From contig CM041465.1 in assembly GCA_023213395.1 (NCBI GenBank), forward strand, positions 88,791,741-88,855,740: DNA of 64,000 nucleotides. Direction: 5' to 3'. A program made the position numbers and the translations under genes. Under the pieces are notes generated by a model that was not told the origin of the DNA, searched no databases, and worked only from the letters and a program-made list of their open reading frames with translations. Shown here piece by piece: positions 20,640 to 32,759 of this stretch; position 1 is the first letter of the stretch, and every line of letters begins with the position of its first letter. The stretch is from Cycas panzhihuaensis (lineage: Eukaryota; Cycadophyta).

Positions 20640-21700
20640 CAGCAAAATGGTGAATCAACAGTTGGCATTAGTAGATGGCATGGCTCAAAGAATAGATACT
20701 TTAAACGATGAAATGGTTAATATACGAAATTATATATAAACTCAACTCAACAAAATGAGGGTAGAGATAAGGAACGATGTAGCAACTCAACTCAACAAAA
20801 TGAGGATAGAAATAGGACTTCAAAGCAACAGAGAGAAATTTGACTTCATATATAAATCCATACAAGGATAATGCCAAAAATTAGGTGGCCACATCGACGA
20901 CTCCAAACCCTCCAAAACGGAAAGGAGAAGACAAGCAAGGTAGACCCAACCATAGCCTCAAGGATTCCAAATTCCTTTTGGAAAAAATCAACCCAAAGAA
21001 ATCGAAGGGCATTTAGAGCTAGATAATCCAAATGGATATGTGCTTTCAAATGAATCTAGGAACAGAGGGGGACAAAGTCATTGCAACATCCCTTCAGTTA
21101 TGTAGGAAGGCACTTAATGATTCCACTAGTGGAATAATGAATATCAAGGGACGGCGCATTACAATTGGGACTTCCTAAAGACATCTCTAATAGAGCAATA
21201 CGAGAACACCTGGAACACGGACCATTTTGCCCAATCTATGTGATTACAATAGATTGGTTCAATGAAGGCCTACGCAAACCAATTTTAAAGCCTACAAAGC
21301 TTGGTCACCACTTAAGTCAAACCCAAACTACTATTGGAATCATACATTGTAGGGCATAAATGGACTATTAAGTTTTGCTTGAAAACATTAAGAGTTTAGA
21401 CCCTAAGAGAAACAATTTGCAAGGTAAGGAATATTGAAGCTAAATTCCAAGAAGCTGCTGTAGTTAGGTTCATCCTAATAAACCTCTTATATATCGTGGT
21501 CAAAGTAGTCAACCTAATCGGTGCCACCTGTAACGAAAAGTCAAGCCTGGAATTTCGAAGGAGAAGGAAAATGGACTAACTAGAAATAAACTATCCGAGG
21601 TTGAACATCTAAGAAGAGGGATGTGCTTTGATTGTAATGGGAAATGGAGCCGTGATCACAGGTGTCTAGCCAAAAAGGTATTTATGATCTGTAATGTAAG
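20640..21700 (+). pseudogene. Gag of element E with zinc knuckle
   Basis: It begins near 20646 with a glutamine- and asparagine-rich coiled segment (QQLALVDGMAQRIDTLNDEM). A long decayed stretch with no clear capsid core follows. It ends with a zinc knuckle at about 21620-21665 (RGMCFDCNGKWSRDHRCLAK), the CX2CX7HXC-like pattern typical of plant chromovirus gag. Several stops interrupt it. Confidence 0.7.
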
Positions 21701-21829
21701 ACATGGATCTTCCGACACAAATGATTCTGCAAAAGAATAATTGCCAATCGATGATAAAGCAAAAATTAAGGAGTTACTTAATGAGGCCAATGCTGAAAAT
21801 GTACAAATATCATTGCAGGCCATTATAGG

Positions 21830-22060
21830 AGAGATCAACACCCCCCAAATGCTTTGATTCAAAGGGATGATCAAAATTGCAAAAATAGCGCTCTTGTGAA
21901 TAGTGGTGACACTCATAACTTCATCAATAGGCCTACAACAACTAAGTTAGGTCTTCAAAGGAAACCACTCAAGCAATTCCAAGTCACAATCGCTAACGGG
22001 AAAAGCATGCCATGTGGAGGGTTTTACATAAAGTGCACTTACAAATAGCATATTACTTCA
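21830..22060 (+). pseudogene. Aspartic protease of element E
   Basis: The segment around 21893-22048 reads ALVNSGDTHNFINRP and LKQFQVTIANGKSMPCGG. Gypsy proteases have LVDSGATHNFI followed by VxVANGxxxxCxG; here the catalytic Asp of DSG reads as Asn, so the active site is lost unless the base is a sequencing error. Confidence 0.75.
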
Positions 22061-22269
22061 TCAATTCTAGCATGTTTTCTATGTCAATAAGAGTCATTAG
22101 CATAGTTCTTGGCATCCAATGGTCATAGAATCTCAAGAATATCATTACCAACTATAAGACACGCTTTAGGAGTTTCTTCCAAAAGGGACACAAGTATAAG
22201 TTGCAAGCACTAACCACACCACCAACACAACTAATAACATTGCACTAAACAGAGAAGCTATTAAAGAAA

Positions 22270-23100
22270 AATACAACCATGTATTTGATGACATGCTATA
22301 AAATTTCAATAGAGGACATCCCAGAGGAGATACAAAATCTCATCAACCAACACAATGAGGTTTTAAAGACCCACCTCAAGGGCTACCACCAAGCTAAAGG
22401 TGCAAGCATAACATCAATTTAGTACCGAGAGCCACACCGATAAATATCCAACCATATCAAAATCCATATCACTTCAAACGAGAGATCAAGCTTAATTACC
22501 CAAAAACTCTTGTAAAGAAGGGTACACTACCCCCAATTCTAACCCTTTTGCATCTTTAGTTATCTTAAGTCAAAAGAAGGATGGGTCATACCATATGTGG
22601 GTGGACTACATAGGACTCAATAAGTTGACAGTCAAGAATAGGTATCAAATTCCCAAAATAGATGACCTACTCAATGAGCTACATGAAGCTCAATATTTTT
22701 CTAAAATAGATCTATGTTCAGGATATTACCAAATCCATATTAAGGCAGAAAACGAATACAAGATAGCATTCTGAACCCACGAAGGGTTATTTCAATTCCA
22801 TGTCATGCCATTTGGCTTAACCAACGAGCACCATGAGCAATGTACTAAAACCCTTTTTACGCAAGTTTGTGTTGGTATTCTTTGATGACCTTCTGATTTA
22901 TAGCAAAATTTGGGAGGAGCATTTAGAGCATCTTAAAGTAGTACTACAAATATTGGAAAACAATTAGTTCTTTGGGAACAAAGTCAAATGTGCTTTTGGG
23001 AAAACGAAACATGAGTATCTTGGGCACATAATCACATAGGAGGGTGTCAAAATGGACCCCAAAAAGGTCCAAGCAATTATAGATTGACCCACACTAAAAA
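22270..23100 (+). pseudogene. Reverse transcriptase of element E
   Basis: In order: VILSQKKDGSYHMWVDY (from about 22559), LNKLTVKNRYQIPKIDDLLN, YFSKIDLCSGYYQIHI with the first catalytic Asp, [10 protein letters not shown], and [14 protein letters not shown] (about 22870-22905) with the YxDD-like FFDD. Then KVKCAFGKTKHEYLGHI and the tail to about 23090. A stop follows THEGL's lead-in at 22773, and a frame change lies near 22828. This is a typical gypsy RT. Confidence 0.85.
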
Positions 23101-23129
23101 CATAATCTGGATAAGGAGCTTTTTAGAAC

Positions 23130-23660
23130 TGCAAGTTTTCTACGCTATTTCACTAAAGGATATGCCAACATAGCAAAGACTATTAATCGATCTAACGAAG
23201 GAGGAGGCATCCACTTGAGCCAACCTCCCAGAGAACTTTCAAGGTTTGAAAGCAACAATGCCGATAGCCCCAATCCTCGCAAGACCAAATTTCAATTGCC
23301 CATCCGTTGAATGTGATGCTTCAAGAATAGGACGAGTTGTACTTCTCCAAGATGACTGGCCGTTAGTATATGAAAGTCATAAATTGAATACAAGGGAATG
23401 ACTAAAACCTATTTACGACAAAGAGATGCTAGCAATAATGCGTGCCATACACTAATGGCGACAATACCTACTAGGAAGCAAATTCATAGTCAAGACCAAT
23501 CACGACAATATCAAGTACTTCATAAATCAAAAAATATTGTCAAATGAACAACAAAAGTGGGTAAGTAAACTCTAGACATTTGATTTCAATATTGTTTACA
23601 AAAAAGAACTGGAAAATGTTCCTACAGATGCTTTATTGCGAATCCCAAAAACATCTCCTT
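23130..23660 (+). pseudogene. RNase H of element E
   Basis: ECDASRIGRVVLLQDDWP (from about 23306) is the first catalytic block, followed by VYESHKLNTRE, DKEMLAIMRAIH, FIVKTNHDNIKYFI and SNEQQKWVSKLQTFDFNIVY. The final block, ENVPTDALLRIP, replaces the usual NVVADALSR. Stops occur at two points. This cleaves the RNA strand of the RNA-DNA hybrid in active relatives. Confidence 0.8.
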
Positions 23661-23739
23661 ACAAAAAATCTCCATGGCTACTCCAAGTTGGATTCACAAG
23701 CTAACCTAGGAATATCTAAACAATCTAATAACCTAGAAA

Positions 23740-24600
23740 ATGCTACAAGAAGCTCACATTGAAGAAAAGACTAAGTACAAACTCAAGGGTGGTCTGATTC
23801 TACAAAAAGGAAAGATTGTTGTACCAACTATGTCTACATTCAAGGATAAAATTCTTCACCAAGCACATTCCACTCCAATGACAAGACATGTCAAGATCGA
23901 CAAGACATATCACAATATTTGCAATATTTTTATTGAAAGGAATGAAAGCAAGTACTTACAAGTTTGTCTTGAAATGCGATGTGTCAAAGGAACAAGAATG
24001 AGAGAATAAATCCCCAAGTTGCTTCAATGCTTACATATATCGCAAACAAAATGGGAGGAAATTTCAATGAGTTTTATAATAGGGCTTCCAAGTCGAAAAC
24101 AAGGACACAATCTTCATCATGGTTGACCATTTAATCAAATATACCCATTTCAAAGGAACCCAAGCAATAGGAAAAGCAAGTCAAATTGTTGAACTCTTCA
24201 TCAAAGAAATTTACAATTACATGGATTCTAAAAACTCATCACAAGAATCAGAATCTAAATTCACAAGCAATTTTTGGCAAGAACTACTCAAACAAGCTAG
24301 CACAAAATTTTCCATGACCACCACTTATCATCCATAGACCGATAGTCAAACCAAGGTAGTAAATAAATGTCTTGAAGGGTATCTACATAATTTTACATCT
24401 GACAAATAACAACAATGGCACAATTGGCTTCACCTGAATGAATGGTGGCACAATACCACTTACCATACATCAACCAAGATGACCTCTTTCCAAGCATTAT
24501 ATGGTTTCAAACCCCCTTCACTTCTCGCATGGGCTAACACCTCACAAATTCAATATGTACAAGAACAAGAAGAGCAAATGGAGTCAACAGTGTAAATACT
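23740..24600 (+). pseudogene. Integrase of element E
   Basis: The zinc domain survives in part (ILHQAHSTPMTRHVKIDKTY at about 23850-23905, then a cysteine pair in CLEMRCVKG). The core starts near 24055 (WEEISMSFIIGLPS, where D usually replaces S). It continues with VDHLIKYTHF (24122), FTSNFWQELLKQ, TTYHP-TDSQTKVVNKCLEG and TSFQALYGFKPPSLL. The middle catalytic Asp reads differently (SQESESKFTSNFW), and several stops occur. Confidence 0.8.
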
Positions 24601-25012
24601 CAAGAACAATCTCAATTTAGCCAAATTTTGGGTGAAATAAGAAGCTAATTTATGCAAAATAGAAAGATCATTCGAAGCAAGCAATTGGGTGTTTTTGAGG
24701 CTTCAACCATATAAACAAACCACTATGAAACAACTAAGCAAATTCAAATTACAATCTTGATTTTTGGGTCTATACCAAATTTTAGACAAGGTGGGTGAAG
24801 TAGCATACTAACTTGACTCGCCTCAAACCAGTCACATCCATAACATCTTCCATGTCTCTTACCTCAAATGTAAGATAGGACCAACTACCGTCCCACAAAC
24901 AAAATTACTCGTGTTGAATGAAGAAGGAAAAATGATACTAGAACTAGAAGGCATCTTGGATATGAATTAAGAAACTACACTCCAAAGAAACTGTGAGTAC
25001 TTGATTAAATAG
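24601..25012 (+). pseudogene. Post-integrase and first half of chromodomain, element E
   Basis: Reads KVGEVAY, SHIHNIFHVSYLKCKIG (the HNVFHVSxLK block before gypsy chromodomains), LVLNEEGKMILELEGILD and a chromodomain start CEYLIK at about 24990-25008. The reading resumes at 29703 (second half: EEATWESEDWYQQHAN). Confidence 0.75.
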
Positions 25013-25017
25013 AATAT

Positions 25018-25441
25018 TAGTGATAGTTAACTTAGGTTAACTATACACTTAATGCTTCATTAGGGGATAGTTATCGTGTGCAGGTGTGATAGAGAGATGC
25101 ATCCTTATGCTAATGTGAACGATAAAGAGTCGAGACCATATGGGAAATAATATGATACCATTTTAGGGTATATTTATATGTAACCCCTTGGTATTCCAAT
25201 CATCAACTCATATCAATGTGATCTCATCAAATTTGCTCATGTTCTATCTCACCCTTGAAACATTGTGTATTATTTTATTTTAATATATCAAGCATTATGT
25301 TGGTGGATTTTCTCTCTCAAGAGTTTCCCATGATAATTCTAGTGTTTGAATCTCCTTATGCATGTTCCTGGGGTGTAACAGTCCCTGCCTCTAGTTGGTT
25401 TAACACCTGACCTGCAACTTGCATACACACAAACCTTCACA
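25018..25441 (+). repeat. 5' LTR of element F
   Basis: Starts TAGTGATAG (the 3' copy keeps TGTTAGCTTATAG, so the TG end is lost here) and ends CCTTCACA at the primer-binding site. A tatatttatatgtaa promoter-like stretch lies at about 25166. Confidence 0.85.
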
Positions 25442-25454
25442 TGGTATCAAAGCC
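25442..25454 (+). other. Primer-binding site of element F (initiator Met tRNA)
   Basis: TGGTATCAAAGCC directly touches the LTR end. Confidence 0.88.
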
Positions 25455-26877
25455 TGAGGAAGCAAGGAACGACGTTAGAACCTAGATTTGAGATTGGAAA
25501 TGAGTGAGTTTGGCACTAACCAGTCAAATTTGAAGGTTGGAGATCCATTGATTGGGTTGACACTAAGAAAAGTGGCCATCCAGAGTTGCCAAAATGCATT
25601 GGGCACCTTATATGCTTGTGGCACCAACAGTGGAAGCTATACAATGATGTTGGGCATCAATTGAAACTATACAACGACATCGGACTAAGATTGGGATCAT
25701 AAAAGTAGTGTTGGGCAAGTTTTGAAGACATTGGGCACCGTTTGATTGTGTTGGGCTTCAAATTGAAGTTGTACAACAAAGAATAGGCAGTTTTTGATAA
25801 ATAGATTGGTTGATGCATGAACTGAATGAGTTTGAAGAAGAATCTACTCATCTGACTTCATTATGAGCAATCTAGGAGGATTTGAAAGCTATGTGCAACC
25901 TTGTGACCAAGCATTGCAACAATAAAAAAATTAAGATATATTAACTCTAAAAGCCATATAGTTTTCAAATGTTGGAGAAAACACTATAAAAACTGCCATT
26001 GTGCATAATTGCATGAAGAATTTGCCATTGTTGAAGAAAAACCGCCATAGTTTGACATGAATCTCAACGCATTAATATTTGATTAATCAATATTAATCGA
26101 CAAAGTATTAACACAAATATAATTACGACCATTTCATTATGAAATTAATCACGAGGGTTGTGCAACAGATTTCATCGTGAAACTAATCCCACGAGTCAAA
26201 TGTAGCCATCATTTTTGGAAATTAATCGCAAAAATATTGATATGATAATATTTGATACATATATATCATTGATATATAGTTTGATCAATAAAGTCACACG
26301 TAGGTTGAAAATCTGCCATAGAGATCGGGCCATCGACGAGAACGGAATGATATATTGAACAATGCTTCGATATTTCAATATGGTTTGAAGGGCCGATTAA
26401 TAGAGATTGATCATATTTTTTAAGGACGTGGATTAATATTATTCAATTAATATTATTCGTACGATTTTGGAGGTGGTATAATTGAAGAGAATATTCTATT
26501 GAATAATCTGAATTTAATATTTGGTTAAAACTTTAGATAAAGTGTTTTATTCGGCTTTTTAAAGCACTTTACAACATTTATTAAGTGATTATTCCATCTG
26601 AATTCAGCCCAACAATATGCGACGTCCGTGTACAAAGTATATTGCTTTCATCAAGGAGTTTATTGTGTTAAAAAGTGTTTTTAAATACACTATTTCTTCG
26701 ATTGACATTAGAAGGCATATTATTTGTAGAGAACGCATGAAACATATATCAAAATCTCAGTGAAGTGATATACGAAGCTGTGATTTAGGCTTCGTAAAGT
26801 GTTAAACAGTGGAAACTAAGATTTATAATCGTGATTGGCAATAAAGTGGAAGTGAACTCGAAATATCTATAAACATG
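25455..26877 (+). other. Long leader of element F, no gene seen
   Basis: 1.4 kb. From 25580 to 25770 a short phrase (gttgggca-like, plus acaacgacatc-like) recurs several times without a fixed period. AT-rich remainder; the minus frames 25657-25851 and 26196-26378 lack motifs. Confidence 0.45.
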
Positions 26878-27534
26878 GACACTAGAACAACTTTATTGAC
26901 ACAAGTGATCTTTGACGGCAACAATTTCAAGGAGTGGAAATCCAACACAGAGCTTGTGTTGATGGTCTAGGAGCTTTGAGATCTAACCTGCGAGGCTCCA
27001 CCCGAGAAAAAGGAAGGGTAAGTTGATGTTAAATCAGATAAACTCACACGGAGAACACAGCTTCATGCCATTGGTCTACTAAAGCTCTCAGTTGCCCCAA
27101 ATCAGAGAGCATTTGTCCAGAAGTTGGATATGCCACACGACATTTGGAGGACCCTATGTAACATGTTTGAATGTAAGAAGACAAACCATTTGGTTGTCTT
27201 ATTGGGTGAACTGTTCAACTCCTGCATTGAGGATGAGAGCAACATCAACACCTATTTGAATAGGTTGACTGATATTAGGAATAAGCTAGAGGGAATAGAA
27301 GAAGATTTGATTAGTGATAAAATCCTATTCGCAATTATCATGAACAAGTTACCAACAACTTACAACACCTTTCAGACAGTGTATAATGTTGACGAGATGT
27401 TGCAAGATACCTCATTTCAGAAGCTAAGGGAGCTACTTGCAAAAGAAGCTAAGCTTAAACATCACTTTGTGGGTTCTATTGACACTAGTCATGCCCTATC
27501 CTCAAAAGTTCAGAAGAATGAGGATGAAGTTTGA
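26878..27534 (+). pseudogene. Copia-type gag (UBN2 domain) of element F
   Basis: Translation starts at ATG 26875-26880 with TRTTLLTQVIFDGNNFKEW. After stops at about 26970 and 27020 it runs open from 27124 to 27534. Key blocks are LDMPHDIWRTLCNMFECKKT, HLVVLLGELFNSCIEDESNI, LNRLTDIRNKLEGIEEDLIS and ILFAIIMNKLPTTYNTF. This is the UBN2/retrotran_gag_2 architecture of Ty1/copia capsid proteins, in which FxGxNFxxW is followed by xxxxDI..WxxLxxxFE and LxxLPxxYxxF. It ends in KNEDEV and a stop at 27535. The zinc knuckle expected downstream is not found. This is the best preserved coding part of F. Confidence 0.8.
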
Positions 27535-28340
27535 GATAAACATTCACATGAAAAGGGTACCAATAAAGGGAAGAAGAAGATGGGCCACAGGGAAAAGGAC
27601 TACTAGGTGAGGAAAAGAATTGAAGGCAAGCCAATGGAAAGGAGAAGATTACAAATTATTATGTCCGAGTGTTAGCTAACCTGTGCACTCAACAACATAT
27701 CCCCTAGAAAGCGTAGTTTTGATGTGTTAAACCAAAATTTTGGCCAAACAAACATCATACTTGATAATGTTGATGTGGTACCAATAAAAAGGTTGAAACA
27801 ACAGTTGAAAGGTGGTTGTCTCGAGAAGGTGTGTTATACACCTAGAATGAATCACAATCTTCTTTCTACTCGTGATACCTAGGTATACTCTTCCAAAGAT
27901 AAATCAAAAGTGAAACAATTTAAAGCGACAAGTGAAAAGATATGTGAAAATTAGATAAAATTGTTAAGGAGTAATAGTGGAAAAGCCTACAACAATTACA
28001 TTTCTAAGTTATGTTCTAATCATGGTATTGAGTTAATCCCACATGATGGAGTTGCCACATGGAAGGTTGATACCTTGATTGACATGGAGTTATGTAGGGT
28101 GCAAACACAACATATGCCATCCAATTTTGAGATGTGTCGTGAGAATTGATGTTCACATTATGAACCGATTCCAACCTTTGCTCAAAGTGTGATGCCACAT
28201 GAAAGTCGGACCAATCGAAAGCCTTCCATTTAAAAATCTTCACATGCATCACAAATGCACTAAGCTCTAATGCATAATTGAAGCAATCTAACCATAGTTG
28301 CAAAAGTGCTTTGTAGAATACTATGGAAACAAATACACGA
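27535..28340 (+). pseudogene. Decayed post-gag region with an integrase-like scrap
   Basis: One patch, KLLRSNSGKAYNNYISKLCS then NHGIELIPH (27957-28050), resembles the copia integrase block LRSDNGGEYxSxxFxxYCxxxGI. A MNHNLLST patch at about 27846 resembles the protease-to-integrase linker. Nothing else is recognisable, so pol is almost entirely lost. Confidence 0.5.
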
Positions 28341-28540
28341 TAGACTATGGAACTGTGATGCGTATGTCTTCATTGTCAAGATATAAAGATTGATGAAGCA
28401 TCAACATACCGCTTGATAAGCCTCTACTATCAGATGTTTGTTAACCCCCCCCTTCACGACATCTCCTAATCTTGCAAAGGTCGAGCTCCAAGAGGAAGAT
28501 AAAGTAAAGGTAATAAAAACGCTAGTTACTTGTTGAGGAG

Positions 28541-29280
28541 ATGGCAACCTCCACTAAGTCATTGTTGGCCATAACTAAGGATGTAACAGAAAGGCTAAAT
28601 GAAACTCGAACTACTAGTCAACTTCAAATGACGAAAATCATTCACTCCCATGTTCCTGATTCATTATGGCAAATGAATCCTTCCTAGAGAGCAATTGTGG
28701 AGAAGGATAAAGATTCTTTACATAGAAATATACCTTCTACTCAAATTGACCCTGAGATGACGATCGCACCTGCTGATCAAAAATCAAGAAATGTGTCAAA
28801 TATAGCAGCTACATTTGATGGAGAGTTACATCAAAATAATATTCAGTCTACATTTCTTAAACTAGACTTGAGGACATTATATCAAGCACAAACCTCTGAG
28901 GCCATTAAAGAAGGACAAAATAAACTTTTATGCCAATTAAATTGCGCTAATGGTACATACCATGTGTTCGATTTGGACTTGTCTTCAGTTGATGAAACAT
29001 TATGACTTGTGGAAGAAGCTCTTAGTTTGGGGGAAGAGTACCTGCAAGATCAAGTATCGATATTAGAACCAAGATACTAGTTGATTATTCAAGAGGTGTT
29101 TGATGAAAGCAAGCTTCAAGAGATTCCTTCAACCAATAACCGGGTTGCAAATCAATTCACGGCTATTGGATAAGCGCCACTAGTCAACACTCAAAGAAGA
29201 TCATCCTTGAGGGGATCACCACAAGGATGATCTCCGACTAATGGAGCAATTAACTTTGTTTCATCCCTATTCGCATTAAG
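28541..29280 (+). pseudogene. Unknown 3' reading frame of element F
   Basis: From an ATG at 28541 the frame reads ATSTKSLLAITKDVTERLNE, a stop at about 28687, then a 102-codon open segment (28697-29005), then further in-frame segments with stops at about 29003, 29078 and 29172 to about 29280. The open part is polar, rich in Gln, Asn, Ser and Asp (KLLCQLNCANGTYHVFDLDL). No zinc knuckle or catalytic motif is seen. It ends at the purine tract. It occupies the site of pol in an element without RT, as does 8761-9369 in the other non-autonomous element, but the two do not look alike. I do not recognise it. Confidence 0.4.
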
Positions 29281-29284
29281 GGGA

Positions 29285-29697
29285 TGTTAGCTTATAGTTA
29301 ACTTAGGTTAACTATACACTTAGTGCCTCATTAGGGATAGTTATCATGTGCAAAAGCGCCAAAGAGATGCATCCTTATGCTAATAGGTATGATGAAGAGT
29401 CGTGACCATATAAATAATACGATACCATTTCAGGGTATATTTATATATACCCCCTTGGTATTCCAATCATCAACTCATATCAATGTTATCTCATCAAATT
29501 TGCTCGTGTTCCATCTCACCCTTGAAACACTGTGTGTTGTTTTATTTTAATATATCGAACATTGTGTTGGTGGGTTTTCTCTCTGTGAGTTTCCCATGAT
29601 AAATCGTGTTCAAGTCTCCTTGTGCATGTTCCTAGCGGTAACAGCCTCGCCCGGTTGGTTTAACACCCGACCTGTAGCCTGCATATACACCAATCTT
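29285..29697 (+). repeat. 3' LTR of element F
   Basis: TGTTAGCTTATAG to about 29697, preceded by the purine tract and followed by the AATAT target duplication. Confidence 0.85.
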
Positions 29698-29702
29698 AAT
29701 AT

Positions 29703-29811
29703 AGAAGATTCAAGATCATGAAGAAGCCACTTGGGAATCTGAAGACTAGTACCAACAACATGCAAACCTTCCCATGCTTCAAGGGCAAAGCATGTTTTTA
29801 CTGGGAGGGAC
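29703..29811 (+). pseudogene. Second half of chromodomain and purine tract, element E
   Basis: Reads DSRS, then EEATWESEDWYQQHANLPML, which restores the chromodomain interrupted at 25012; a purine tract (tgggagggac) and the 3' LTR follow at once. A chromodomain guides integration to heterochromatin in this lineage. Confidence 0.75.
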
Positions 29812-29815
29812 TTCT

Positions 29816-30193
29816 TGCATTCCCTTCCTAAGTCTAACCAACTTAATACCTACCTTGTGACTGACTTCAAATTGCAATATTAAGTATCTAGTATGGCTGA
29901 CTTCAAAGTGCAGTATAAAGAATTTATTTTAGCCAACTTTAATCACTCATCTTGGCTAACTTCTATATGTAGGTTATGGTTGCCTATATATAGGACTTTT
30001 TCGTGCTTAGTGGAATCACTGCCTGTGTCTCTAATATGCCATATTTTTGGCCCTAAGGAGTGGATTTTAGGAGGACACCTCACCTCAAAGAGGGTACCTT
30101 TTACTCTTTATTTACTATAAGTTTTGGAATCCTTGCGTGATACTCTTCCTTGGTTTTCACTATAGTTGTGGTGTGAATTCTAGGAATTCTACA
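29816..30193 (+). repeat. Shortened 3' LTR of element E
   Basis: Aligns with 19995-20485 at both ends, but the part corresponding to about 20300-20440 is replaced by a short sequence (about 30130-30160). The join carries a 22-base direct repeat of the downstream flank (30141-30162 and 30290-30311). Confidence 0.75.
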
Positions 30194-32759
30194 AGAAACC
30201 CGCCAAAGTCGGTGTTCCTTTTCCTTCCCATTATTTTCGCAAGAAGATATATTTCCATTTTCTTCTCCAACTTGAAAGGCTTGCCAAGGTACTCTTCCTT
30301 GGTTTTCACTAAGCTTGGCATTTCCTCCATCCATGTATGAATCGACTTATCTAAGGGTTTATTCTACCTCAAGTCTTGAGCTATTTCTTCAACATTTAAC
30401 AATTTGCCTGACTAACATGACATCAATTGTCAAGCCCGCTTGAAGAAGCCCAAACTCCCCTAAACTTCCTAGTCATTGGAGTGTCTCTATCAAACAATTC
30501 TACCAAGTTGATCTTTAAGCCTTTATGACATCGAGCTATTAAGCCAAAGGATTTCTCTCAATGCCTAGAAGACAAACCCACATTGGCCATGACTAAACAA
30601 AGAATTTCTATATTTTTCCTAAAAATGATCTAGATGGCAAGCAAGGCTAAACAAAGAGACGAAGGCTAGTAGAAGGCACTTACTTTCTTCAAAGTATATT
30701 TGCAATTGCATTGGCACGCTAAAGGGGAAATTATTCGCCAAGGTAACACAACAAGAAGCATTCACAATTAGCCATAATAACTTTACATGCAATGAGAATG
30801 ATAATATAGAAACAATGCAATGACTAAGGGAAAAAGAGGTAGTAGTTGAGGGATTAGACTCAAAACTAAATAGGGCCATTAATACGCATGCTCAACAACA
30901 ATGTGAGAATTAATGGTGACACTACTTCCGAAGCCAATTTCATCCCACATCGCATTTCGATGGAAGGATGCCTTAGCCAAATCTTGGAGCATTTTGCGAA
31001 ATGTGATATCATTCCATTGTGCATCACACTTCACCTTATGATTTAGTATTCCTACTTTATGAAGGGGCTAGATCATTGCCATGTATTTAGTCATCTAACG
31101 ATCTATGTGAGTATGCAAATTGTGGGCAGTCGATACTGTACTTTTATCGCATATTGCATTTTCGCTCTCTTCCTCATGCCCCAAATCTATCTAGAATTTG
31201 TGATATGTGACGTGATATTCTTACTTTTGCCACACATCGTATATCGCATTTTAACTAAGGATATCTTACCATATTTGATCAGAAATATGATATGTGACTA
31301 ATCCCAACACATCACACTCGCAAGTTTCTGTATTGAAAACTTCATGCAATTACTTGCCTTTGAGAGCTTCTAACCCTAAAATTTCACTAATTTTCTCATT
31401 ACGTCCTATTCTACTCTTCACTCAAGCTAGTTATAACAAGAAAATTTCTTCCCAACCCTTCTACAACAGCATAAACACTTAAGATTGCCCTCATTGTCAT
31501 GATGAAATCTCGCTTTGGTTTATGTTCAGACTGGGAAAATCATCACCAAACAAGAGTCTTTTAGGATAACACTTGACAACAAATGTAATCAAGAAGGTTC
31601 AAAGTATCCCTTTCATCAAGTCACCTTAGTTCTACATGTGCAAGTGAAATTTAATTTCATGCAAGTGAAGCAAAAGTCCTCCCTCATCACATATTGCATA
31701 TCACAATTCCTCCATGTGCATAAAATGACTTCTAACTTGCAATTTGTGAGATGCAATATTTGAGCCACATCACTTTCCTTCAACCTCTTAATAAAAAAAT
31801 TCCTTTTATCACACTCAACAAATTTGATCAATAACTGACCCAAAAATGGGTCAACAATAGTGAACCTTATAAAATGAAAAATAACTTTAAGTGACACATG
31901 GAGATTGGAACCCGAGTCGCCAAGACGCCTTTTGTTTAGTTTTACAAAATAGAGGGCATGTTTTGGGCACTAAATTAGTCATAACTTCTTCAACCGCTTA
32001 GAATCGTATGAATTTTCACTAAAAATTCCTTACAATTTTAGCTTCAATGACATTAAGTTTGCCCATTTTCAAGCTAAATTCCATGCGCTATTGCAAATAA
32101 CAACTTGACACATTTTTACACATAATAAGAGCTTTTTTCCTACAAAGTTGTTACTTCCTTTATTGAACACAAAAAAAGAAGAAAATTTCATGAAGACAAG
32201 ATCACCAAATAGCAAGTGCCTTGAAATCATTACTCTATAAATTTATGTTATAGTTTCAACACAAATTTTCTCTTATTCTACCCATTATTTCCCATGCATA
32301 GCAATTCATTAACATAAGACAAAGTGCATGCAGTTATTCACTTCTTGACCATGTAAGATTTATAAATTTTACTAATTCATCAACAAAACATAAACAAACT
32401 ATGCACACTTATTTGTCGCAATAGTTGCTTGAACACAAGAGAGAATGCTCATAAAATAGTGCACATAAATTCTTTTTCAACATAACCTTGACAAACAAGT
32501 TCTTGTTCAATTCCAACAAGATTTTTGCACCAAAACTAAGAAATTTACTCCTCCACTTGGACACACACACCAAGCTAGATTGAAACAACCCTGATCTACA
32601 TAGATCATAGAATTGGCCACCACCAATCCTCCCCTAAGCTAGGAAAACCAAGAGATTGAGTGGTTGTACAAAACATTTCCTCACAACTAACCATAACTTG
32701 CTTGATTATAAACAATATTAGGGTTGCAAGTACATAATTAATCTAGCACATGGGCACTT
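30194..32759. other. Unrecognised intergenic or decayed repeat DNA
   Basis: I see no coding domain, LTR pair, RNA gene or clear repeat in this 2.6 kb apart from the 22-base repeat copy at 30290-30311. Short open frames on both strands lack motifs. Confidence 0.5.

Larger units (their letters stand above)
25018..29697 (+). mobile_element. LTR element F with copia-type gag and unknown 3' reading frame
   Basis: LTRs at 25018-25441 and 29285-29697 share most of their length (for example the agttaacttaggttaactat block and tggtttaacacc block). A 5-base target duplication AATAT flanks it (25013-25017, 29698-29702), and the chromodomain reading of element E joins across it. A primer-binding site follows the 5' LTR and a purine tract (ttaagggga, about 29275-29284) precedes the 3' LTR. 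The interior has a gag, a scrap of integrase-like sequence and an unrecognised reading frame, but no RT or RNase H that I can find. Confidence 0.85.
19995..30193 (+). mobile_element. Chromovirus-type Ty3/gypsy element E, interrupted by an LTR element
   Basis: The 5' LTR (19995-20485) and a shortened 3' LTR (29816-30193) share an extended block starting TGCATTCC and including aacttaatacc, caaattgcaatattaagtat and actataagttttg. A primer-binding site follows the 5' LTR at 20488, and a purine tract (tgggagggac) precedes the 3' LTR at 29802-29811. The plus-strand domain order is gag, protease, RT, RNase H, integrase, chromodomain, the Ty3/gypsy order. The chromodomain is split by the insertion 25018-29697. 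No clear target duplication is visible. Every domain carries stops or frame changes. Confidence 0.85.
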
